12,274 nucleotides of DNA, from positions 1-12,274 of the forward strand of contig DAAJ01000012.1 in NCBI GenBank assembly GCA_001701115.1. Reading direction: 5' to 3'. Source of the stretch: Bacteroidales bacterium GP2. Its GTDB lineage: Bacteria; Bacteroidota; Bacteroidia; Bacteroidales; Muribaculaceae. The notes under the pieces are model-generated. The model was not told the origin of the DNA, ran no database searches, and saw only the letters and a program-made list of their open reading frames with translations. Made by a program: the position numbers and the translations under genes. Of the stretch, positions 6,720 to 12,274 are shown in pieces. Position 1 is the first letter of the stretch. Each line of letters opens with the position of its first letter.

Positions 6720-8567
6720 TTATTCCCATCCGGGATTCTGGTCGGCATTTGTGATCGCGCTGTTGGCGTTGATCAGGCTCTGCGGAATCGGGAAGAGATA
6801 AGAGCGGGTGTCAAATGTGCGCTGGTTGTTCATGAACTGCACATATCCAACGAAAGCAGCATTGCGGTCGCGGTTGATTTCGATGAATGTAGCGGGTTCG
6901 GTGAGTTCGTCAATCACACTTGAGGGAGCTTTGCCGTCATTAGCCTCGTAGCCGTATTTGCCCCAGCGGAGAAGGCTGAAATACCAGTCGCTCTCCCAGA
7001 AGAGTTCAACTCGGCGCTCAATCTTGTAGTCTGCCCATGCCTCAGCGAGTGTGCTTGCTGTAGAAGCGGGGAGTTTGCCGTGGATTGTGCGGGTCTGGTT
7101 GAAAGTTGCAACAGCGTCGGCAACCTTGTTGAGGCGGAGCTGTGCCTCAGCCTTGTTGAGGAGTGCGCGACCGTAGCGTGTGATTACGCTGTGCCATGCT
7201 GTCTGGGTGTTGTAGAAGGGACGCGGTGACATATTTGTGTAAATAGTCTTGCGTGTGCAGTAGTTGGTCAGAGGAATGTGGTTAGCACCATAGTTAGCTC
7301 CGCTCCAACGGGTCATGTTGCCGTGGTTGATCATTGCGATTGTCTCACCGTAGAACTTAGAGCCGTCACGGAGGATTGAAGCATCGAAGCGTGCGTCACG
7401 TCCTTGGTACATGAGGTCGCTGATATTCACGTCCGGGTTGGTAACCTGGTAAGCGACTGCAACCTGGTCGTCATCCTTATGCTCGATGAGCTCGAATGCT
7501 GTAGCCTGGTTGATTGCTTTGGTGTTGTTGACGAACTGTGATGTCTCGAACCAACGCTTAGCCTTGCCGTCCTGCTCGTCGATAACGAGGTAGTCGTCAA
7601 CAAGGTTCTGGGAAGGTGTGTAGTCAAGCCAGCACTCGAAGATATCAGGCATTCCCTGCCAGAGGGGGCTGCAGCCCTGGAGCTCGAGGTTGGTATTGAC
7701 AACGTTTGCAATGAGGCTGATCATGTAAGTGCTCTGGCACTGTGTACGGTCTTTATCCCAGTACTGTGCGAGGATGATTTCAGGTGAATTGGCACCGTTC
7801 TCATTGAAGATGCCCTCGTAGTCGGGGTCAAGAGAAGCTCCGCTGATAGCGTCTACTGCGTCGATAGCCTCCTGGTAAAGGCTTTTGCCGTTCTGAAGGC
7901 TTGCTGCGTCGTTGGTATAAGCTGCAGCGGTGAGGCATACCTCAGAGAGGAATGCGTAGCCGAAGTTGCGGTCAGGAGCGCCGGCGGGCTGCGATGTGGG
8001 GAGCCCGGCAACAGCTTCACGAAGATCCTTGAGCACGTAGCTGTAGCTCTCTTCAAGGCTCTTGGTGAGAGGCAGGTTGAAATCGGGGTCGTCGGAGCTG
8101 AGCACCTTGTCCACCCAGATGAATTTGCCTGTCTTGCGGGCGAAATCATAGTAGCACATTGCACGGAGGAGCTTGCCGAGCGCAACATATTTTGTCTTGT
8201 CTGACTCAGACAGCACGGTGCTGGTAGAACACTTCTCAATAATCATGTTGCATGCGCGGATGTAACCGAAGCGGCTGTTGAGACCTATGTCATAGGTGTT
8301 CTCCATAAGTCCGCGTGCTTCGCCCGGGCAAGCTGCACGGCAGTTGATCATGTTGTTTGAGAATGTGCGGTCCCAGGAGGGGGAGTCACGGTACCAGCCG
8401 GTAGCGGTGCCATATCTGCCCATGACGAATGCTTCAACATTTGCCGCACTGCCCCACACAAGATCCTCGCTGTAAATGGCGGCGGGCTCGGTAGTGAGGA
8501 AGTCGCCGCAGCTCTGCATGAATAGGCCTGCGCCTAATGCGAGAGGGAGTAAGTATTTAGCTTTCAT
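6720..8567 (-). CDS. SusD/RagB-family outer-membrane lipoprotein
   Basis: A 615-residue surface lipoprotein that forms the lid over the neighbouring SusC-like porin and captures the incoming glycan or oligosaccharide. The signal ends in MQSC with lipidated Cys20 and continues with the familiar CGDFLTTEP. Helical repeat region: residues about 90-240, including RAMCYYDFARKTGKFIWVD and the LTKSLEESYSYVLKDL helix. The RagB/SusD C-terminal half is evident in GRALLNKAEAQLRLNK, ERRVELFWESDWYFSLLRWG (about 515-535) and the closing LFPIPQSLINANSAI ... QNPGWE, a standard end for the family. The length is somewhat above typical SusD proteins. Its start is 18 bases after the susC-like stop, so the two are cotranscribed. 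The bound sugar cannot be deduced; the family is certain, the substrate is not. Confidence 0.97.
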   Translation of the reverse strand: MKAKYLLPLALGAGLFMQSCGDFLTTEPAAIYSEDLVWGSAANVEAFVMGRYGTATGWYRDSPSWDRTFSNNMINCRAACPGEARGLMENTYDIGLNSRFGYIRACNMIIEKCSTSTVLSESDKTKYVALGKLLRAMCYYDFARKTGKFIWVDKVLSSDDPDFNLPLTKSLEESYSYVLKDLREAVAGLPTSQPAGAPDRNFGYAFLSEVCLTAAAYTNDAASLQNGKSLYQEAIDAVDAISGASLDPDYEGIFNENGANSPEIILAQYWDKDRTQCQSTYMISLIANVVNTNLELQGCSPLWQGMPDIFECWLDYTPSQNLVDDYLVIDEQDGKAKRWFETSQFVNNTKAINQATAFELIEHKDDDQVAVAYQVTNPDVNISDLMYQGRDARFDASILRDGSKFYGETIAMINHGNMTRWSGANYGANHIPLTNYCTRKTIYTNMSPRPFYNTQTAWHSVITRYGRALLNKAEAQLRLNKVADAVATFNQTRTIHGKLPASTASTLAEAWADYKIERRVELFWESDWYFSLLRWGKYGYEANDGKAPSSVIDELTEPATFIEINRDRNAAFVGYVQFMNNQRTFDTRSYLFPIPQSLINANSAITNADQNPGWE

Positions 8568-8585
8568 GTTAATTGTTTTTTTAAA

Positions 8586-11500
8586 TTAGAAACCAACGTT
8601 GAGGCTGAAAGTGTACACGCGTGATACCGGGTAAGAGTAGCCGTTTGAGCTTGGTATTTCCGGGTCAAGACCCCATTTCTTAGCGGGGCTGAATGTGAGC
8701 AGGTTGTAGCCGGTGAAGCTGAGGTAGCACTTGCTGAGCCATGCGGTTTTCTTGAGAAGTTTATGCTTGAAATCGTAGCCTACGGTGAGGTTTTTCAGGC
8801 GGATGTACTGTGAGTTTACAAACCAGAAGTCTGTGCCTACAAAGTTGTTGCTTCCAGTCATGCCTGCGCTCTGGTGAGCACGGGGGTAGAGGGCATCAGT
8901 GTTTGTGGGGGTCCAGATGTCGGTCTGGAACTTGTAGATAACGGGGAGATAGTTTGAGTTACCGCCCATGAGGATAGCATCAAGATATTTCTGATAGTTT
9001 GTAGCACCCTGCCAGAGCATATTGATGTTGAATCCGCGCCAACTTGCGCTTGCTGTGATACCGTAGTTGCAACGGGGTTCTGAGCCGCTGCCCATACGGT
9101 ACTGGTCGTCGCCGTCAATCTTACCGTCGCCGTTGAAGTCCCAGTACTTGAGGTCACCAGCCATGATGTTTGAAGAGCCGTTGCGCTTCGGTGAGTTGAG
9201 CACATCCTGGTAGTCCTTGTAGTAGCCGAGGTTCTTGTAGTAGTTGCCTGTGTAAGCGCCCACCTGGGTTGTGCGCTTGTAGGGGTTCTTCAAGGTTGTT
9301 TCAGCCTCATAGGGGTTGATGTTCCAACGCTCGTCGTAGATGGTGAAGTTTCCACCAACACTAAAGTGTACTTCGCCGAAGCGGTTGTTGTACTGGAGTG
9401 TAAAGTCCACACCCTTACGGCGGCTTTCGCCGTCTGACTTAACCTGCGGGAGGCTGAGACCGAGAGGAGCAGTGTAGCCCACGTTTGAGGGTGATGCGAG
9501 GTAGCCCTTGGTGCTCTTGTAGAAGTAGTCGAATGAACCGGAGAGCCTGCTGTTGAATGCAGCGAAGTCAAAGCCGATGTTGAAGTCGCGCTGGGTGTAC
9601 CATTTCAGGTCGGGGCTGGGGAGTGCGCCTTCGCTGAATGTCTGGTACCACTTGTTGCCGAGGTATGCGCCGGTTGCGCTGAGCCCGTATGATGTGAGGT
9701 AAGCGTAGCGGCTCACATTGTCAAGACCGATTTCACCATAAGAACCGCGTATCTTGAGCTGGTTCACGTAGTCATAGGCTGCGCTCTCTTTCCAGAAGTT
9801 CTCTTCAGCGATGTTCCAGCCGAGTGAACCTGAGAAGAATGTGCCCCAACGTCCTTTTCTGGGAAGGTTGTCTGTACCGTCATGGCGCATGGAAAGCTCG
9901 ATGAGGTAGCGTGCGTCGAAGTCATAGTGGAGGCGTGCCACGAGTGATGCCCTGCGCCACTGCACTCCGTCCTCAGCGCTATTTTGCGCGGTGCTCACGG
10001 GACCTGCTGCGATCTGGTCAACGTCAAGCACATACTGCGAGCGGCTGAGCGAGTTGTTGTCGTAGCCTGAGCCAGAAGCCTCTATACCGAATGTAGCCTC
10101 AACGTTGTGCACGCCGAAGGTGCGGTTGTAGTTGGCAAGAAGCTGGGTGTTGTAATAGGTGTAGAAGTTAGCGGTTTTTGAGAGTGAAGGCATTGACACA
10201 GTGTTGGGCACTCCGTCCCAGCTGTATGAGTGGGCGGGAACGCTCCACCTCTTGCTGCGTTCGCTGAGGATTGCGTAGCTGGCGATGCCGGTGATAGTAA
10301 GTCCTTTCACGCCGGGAACAGCCCAAACTGCGTTGAATGTGCCGCGCACGTTGGTATTGCTTCCCTTGTAGTAACCGCCCTCCTCTGAAATGTCAACGAG
10401 AGGGTTGTCCACTGTGCCGCTGTAAGGCTGACCCATGGGGTTGGTTGCCGCTTCCATCGGTTTCTTGTTCTGGATGTGTGACCACACATAGTAGTTGCTG
10501 GAGTTGGGCTCGCGGAGGTCGGTGATGTAAGCTTCGAGCCCGGTGTTGATGCGGAGACCGATTTCCTTGATGTCCACGTCGATATTTGTGCGGGCATTGT
10601 AGCGCTTGTAGTTGTATGCGTCAGAACGGTAGATAGAGTTCTGGTCATAGTAGCTGAGGGCGGTGTAAGCCTTCACGCGTTCGCTGCCGCCGGTGATTGT
10701 GAGGAGGTGGCGGGTTTCAGGCGCAGCCTTGCGCATGGTTATTTTCTGCCAGTTTGTATCGGGGTGTCCCTGGGGGTCGGTGCCGTTCTTGAAGAGGGCG
10801 AGGTCTTCGTCGCTCCATGTGGGCTGGAGACCGTCGTAGATGTAGCCCATGTTCTGGTAAACGGCTGCATCATAAGAGTTGAGCTTCTTGGGGAGGTCAG
10901 CGGGCTGGCTGAGTGTGTAGTTGAACTGGTAGTCAACGTTAACCTTGCCTGCTTCACCGCGTTTTGTTGTAACGATGATGATGCCGTTTGCAGCGCGTGC
11001 ACCATAGATAGCGGTAGCTGAAGCATCCTTGAGCACAGACATTGATTCGATGTCGGCGGGGTTAAGGTTGTTGAACTCACGCTGCTCGCTGATGATGTTG
11101 TCGATAACGAACAGAGGTGTTCCACCACCACGGATAGAGATGCTTGAACCAGCGTCAAGACCGGTTGATGACTGCTGCACGATAAGACCTGCCGCACGTC
11201 CTGCAAGAGCCTGTGACACATTAGGAACAGGCACAGCCTCGATTTCAGACGCCTTGATGACAGACACCGATGAGGTGGTCTTGCGCTTTGAGGTTGTACC
11301 GTAACCCACAACCACTACCTCGTCAAGGTCCAATGAAGCCTCGTCAAGGTAAATTGTGAGGTTGTCGCTTGTGATAGCGACATCTTTTGTCTGCATGCCG
11401 ATAAATGACACAACGAGAGTCTTTTCGCTGTCGGGGACATTGATGCTGAATTCGCCGTCAATGTTGGTTGAAGTTCCGATAGCCGAATTACCCTTGCACT

Positions 11501-11627
11501 TTACTGTAGCCCCTGCAATGGGCTCATCAGTAGCCGCTTCGAGCACAACGCCGCGAACAGTGCGCGCCATTGATACTCCTGCCATAAGCGACAAACATGT
11601 CAAAAACAATAATAGTTTCCGTTTCAT
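8586..11627 (-). CDS. SusC/RagA-family TonB-dependent transporter
   Basis: A 1013-residue TonB-dependent outer-membrane transporter, importing a ligand delivered by the SusD partner with energy from the inner membrane via TonB. A cleavable signal peptide covers residues 1-21 (ending VSMA before Arg22). Then: carboxypeptidase-regulatory-like domain (about 23-100, with GVVLEAATDEPIAGATVK); a TonB-box-like stretch DEVVVVGYGT (102-111); a plug domain (about 118-225) with SIRGGGTPLFVID and the SusC signature run NPADIESMSVLKD (189-201) followed by ASATAIYGARAANG; and a 22-strand-type barrel to the C-terminus, which ends in aromatic residue Phe (VYTFSLNVGF). A Ca-binding-like loop, D830 in DFNGDGKIDGDD, is common in SusC proteins. 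There is no N-terminal STN signalling domain, so it does not look like an anti-sigma-coupled receptor. No frameshift or truncation is visible. It leads the operon. Confidence 0.98.
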   Translation of the reverse strand: MKRKLLLFLTCLSLMAGVSMARTVRGVVLEAATDEPIAGATVKCKGNSAIGTSTNIDGEFSINVPDSEKTLVVSFIGMQTKDVAITSDNLTIYLDEASLDLDEVVVVGYGTTSKRKTTSSVSVIKASEIEAVPVPNVSQALAGRAAGLIVQQSSTGLDAGSSISIRGGGTPLFVIDNIISEQREFNNLNPADIESMSVLKDASATAIYGARAANGIIIVTTKRGEAGKVNVDYQFNYTLSQPADLPKKLNSYDAAVYQNMGYIYDGLQPTWSDEDLALFKNGTDPQGHPDTNWQKITMRKAAPETRHLLTITGGSERVKAYTALSYYDQNSIYRSDAYNYKRYNARTNIDVDIKEIGLRINTGLEAYITDLREPNSSNYYVWSHIQNKKPMEAATNPMGQPYSGTVDNPLVDISEEGGYYKGSNTNVRGTFNAVWAVPGVKGLTITGIASYAILSERSKRWSVPAHSYSWDGVPNTVSMPSLSKTANFYTYYNTQLLANYNRTFGVHNVEATFGIEASGSGYDNNSLSRSQYVLDVDQIAAGPVSTAQNSAEDGVQWRRASLVARLHYDFDARYLIELSMRHDGTDNLPRKGRWGTFFSGSLGWNIAEENFWKESAAYDYVNQLKIRGSYGEIGLDNVSRYAYLTSYGLSATGAYLGNKWYQTFSEGALPSPDLKWYTQRDFNIGFDFAAFNSRLSGSFDYFYKSTKGYLASPSNVGYTAPLGLSLPQVKSDGESRRKGVDFTLQYNNRFGEVHFSVGGNFTIYDERWNINPYEAETTLKNPYKRTTQVGAYTGNYYKNLGYYKDYQDVLNSPKRNGSSNIMAGDLKYWDFNGDGKIDGDDQYRMGSGSEPRCNYGITASASWRGFNINMLWQGATNYQKYLDAILMGGNSNYLPVIYKFQTDIWTPTNTDALYPRAHQSAGMTGSNNFVGTDFWFVNSQYIRLKNLTVGYDFKHKLLKKTAWLSKCYLSFTGYNLLTFSPAKKWGLDPEIPSSNGYSYPVSRVYTFSLNVGF

Positions 11628-11780
11628 GTAATATTGATTATTGGTTAAAAAATGGTTATTTAAGGTTATGGTCTGTTTAATGCTTGGTCTTGCTATGCAA
11701 ATAGGTGATTAGTAACACAATAGGCGTTTTGTTGGTTAGTAATTCCAAATATCTGCCTTAAAAACGAACATAAAACTCAG

Positions 11781-11788
11781 CAAAATTA
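11781..11788 (-). promoter_or_regulatory. Candidate -7 promoter box for the susC operon
   Basis: On the minus strand this reads TAATTTTG, an exact TAnnTTTG match. Transcription would start near 11775, giving a leader of about 145 bases before the susC start. A clear -33 element is absent; the expected place is next to the C8 tract at 11808-11815. Other boxes in the same A/T-rich region were not found, so this is the best candidate but unproven. Confidence 0.45.
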
Positions 11789-11807
11789 ACTAAAGCGAGC
11801 CGATTTA

Positions 11808-11815
11808 CCCCCCCC
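11808..11815 (-). repeat. Homopolymer C8 (G8 on the minus strand)
   Basis: Eight consecutive C on the plus strand, 19 bases upstream of the candidate susC -7 box as read on the minus strand. Length changes in such a tract would alter promoter spacing. Only one homopolymer of this length was noticed in the window. Confidence 0.6.
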
Positions 11816-11825
11816 TGTAGTTAAT

Positions 11826-11865
11826 AATTGTTAACGGGTGTGTAGCAGCCGCGTTTTTAACAATT
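11826..11865. promoter_or_regulatory. 9-bp inverted repeat, possible operator
   Basis: Perfect arms AATTGTTAA (11826-11834) and TTAACAATT (11857-11865) are separated by 22 bases, so their centres are 31 bases apart, about three helical turns. It lies 38 bases or more upstream of the candidate susC -7 box, a position suited to an activator. A further half-site-like GTTAA begins at 11820. No regulator gene is in the window to match it to, and A/T-rich inverted repeats arise by chance, so this is tentative. Confidence 0.4.
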
Positions 11866-11911
11866 CCATGCGTGTCCCCTTATAATATAAATGTGCGGAG
11901 CTTGCGACAGC

Positions 11912-11931
11912 AGTACACCCCCTCCGGGGCT
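11912..11931 (-). repeat. Dispersed GC-rich repeat, copy B (inverted)
   Basis: This 20-base motif is the reverse complement of 1320-1340 apart from one missing G. It contains the hairpin CCCC-TCC-GGGG and starts the repeat mosaic upstream of the susC operon. GCGGAGCTTGC just before it (11895-11905) is the reverse complement of part of the 48-base repeat at 12147-12157, linking the two repeat types. Confidence 0.6.
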
Positions 11932-11952
11932 GTGTAACTAGACATGCCTGCT

Positions 11953-11974
11953 CCGGGCGCGCAAGCGCACCCGG
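11953..11974. repeat. GC-rich hairpin
   Basis: CCGGG-C-GCGC, AA, GCGC-A-CCCGG forms a 10-position stem with one C-A mismatch. It sits between two repeat families and has no T tract following it, so it is not a standard terminator. It may be a palindromic repeat unit like its neighbours. Confidence 0.45.
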
Positions 11975-11987
11975 TTAACAATATTCC

Positions 11988-12087
11988 GTCCCTCCGGGAC
12001 GATCGCCTCGTGTGGATAGGTTATGCGTGTATGTGCTGTCCCTCCGGGACGACCGCCTAATGTGGATAGTTTATGTGTGTATGTGCT
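11988..12087. repeat. Two tandem 50-bp units with palindromic core
   Basis: Unit 1 is 11988-12037 and unit 2 is 12038-12087; they differ at 5 of 50 positions. Each begins with the palindrome GTCCC-TCC-GGGAC and ends with TGTGTATGTGCT or close to it. A degenerate third copy begins at 12088 (ATCCCTGCGGAG, then TTTGTGGATGTGTATAT) and fades by about 12115. The 50-base period is not a multiple of three, which argues against a coding repeat. Confidence 0.9.
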
Positions 12088-12145
12088 ATCCCTGCGGAGT
12101 TTGTGGATGTGTATATATTTGTGCGGCTGTATATAAAAGGTGCCA

Positions 12146-12268
12146 TGCAAGCTCCGCAGGAGCGTCGCAATGCGAAACCTCAGGCAAGCGAAGTCCGGCA
12201 TGAGCACAAGGAAGCTCGGGTGCAAGCTCCGCAGGAGCGTCGCAATGCGAAACCTCAGGCAAGCGAAG
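12146..12268. repeat. 48-bp direct repeat, two identical copies, 75-bp period
   Basis: Copies at 12146-12193 and 12221-12268 are identical over 48 bases and separated by 27 unrelated-looking bases. Each contains the hairpin GCTCC-GCA-GGAGC and the adjacent palindrome TCGCA-A-TGCGA. The window ends 6 bases after copy 2, so the array may continue. Several reading frames are open through both copies (for example from ATG 12145, MQAPQERRNAKPQASE, and from GTG 12140), and since the period is a multiple of three a repeat-coded peptide is conceivable but unsupported. Confidence 0.9.
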
Positions 12269-12274
12269 CGCAGC

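Larger units (their letters stand above)
11628..12274. other. Intergenic region upstream of susC: regulatory and repeat mosaic
   Basis: About 650 bases without a gene I would trust. Its inner half (11628-11870) is A/T-rich leader and promoter-like sequence for the leftward susC operon. Its outer half (11890-12274) is a chain of GC-rich palindromes and repeats. Open frames cross it in both directions, but they follow the repeats and change register with the 50-base period, so they are not annotated as genes. The nearest gene to the right is outside the window. Confidence 0.7.

Noticed and set aside
6682..6729. Longer start for the small lipoprotein, overlapping susD
   Set aside because: The upstream extension would bury the lipoprotein signal peptide behind 16 non-signal residues; ATG at 6681 gives a normal one.
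10739..11311. Alternative-frame 190-residue gene inside susC
   Set aside because: It overlaps the plug domain of SusC, is Ser/Thr/Arg-rich out-of-frame sequence, and has no independent promoter or domain.
12012..12203. Small gene on the plus strand (about 63 residues)
   Set aside because: Translated tandem repeat with a period of 50, not a multiple of three, and a Cys-rich peptide of no recognisable type.
11938..12225. Small gene on the minus strand (about 95 residues)
   Set aside because: It is composed of the repeat mosaic, has a Thr/His/Arg-rich low-information protein and changes frame sense with the 50-base units; no family resemblance.
12146..12268. CRISPR array
   Set aside because: Only two repeats and one 27-base insert are visible, the repeat holds two separate palindromes instead of a typical CRISPR end structure, and there is no cas gene. 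It cannot be ruled out because the window ends here.

Overview
The window looks like chromosomal DNA of a gut-type member of the order Bacteroidales, plausibly Muribaculaceae or a relative. The support is a SusC/SusD pair, several lipoproteins with Bacteroidetes-style signal peptides, TAnnTTTG promoter boxes in place of sigma70 -10 boxes, A/T-rich leaders without Shine-Dalgarno sequences, and a lipoprotein GH20 hexosaminidase. The family placement is inference; the order is well supported. No phage, transposase, plasmid, tRNA, rRNA or cas gene is visible.

Left part, + strand (1-5160): three separately transcribed lipoprotein genes. (1) A 6-bladed beta-propeller lipoprotein (39-1202), visibly A/T-richer than the rest, expressed from a promoter only about a dozen bases upstream. 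(2) A lipoprotein with an Ig-like N-terminal domain and a right-handed beta-helix (real start 1378, not the upstream TTG at 1285), preceded by a hairpin-rich intergenic region. (3) A 772-residue GH20 beta-N-acetylhexosaminidase with its own promoter and a strong terminator.

Middle (5178-6074, - strand): a two-helix potassium-channel-like protein with a TLGFGD filter and an unrecognised helical cytoplasmic domain. It converges on the GH20 gene.

Right part, - strand (6131-11788): a polysaccharide-utilisation-type outer-membrane operon, susC-like then susD-like then a small DUF5018-like lipoprotein, closed by a textbook terminator. The SusC barrel and SusD lid would import a glycan or oligosaccharide, and the small lipoprotein is a plausible surface accessory. 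No regulator and no co-transcribed enzyme lie within the operon, so the substrate cannot be read from it. The GH20 enzyme is nearby but divergently organised, so joint action on amino-sugar glycans is only a possibility.

Far right (11628-12274): about 650 bases without a convincing gene. It holds a candidate susC promoter, a C8 tract and a 9-bp inverted repeat just upstream of it, then a mosaic of palindromic repeats: a 50-bp-period tandem repeat, a 48-bp repeat at 75-bp spacing running off the window, and a 20-base motif that recurs inverted at 1320-1340. This repeat mosaic is the least explained part of the window. I do not see a clear new multi-gene system; the genes themselves belong to known families.
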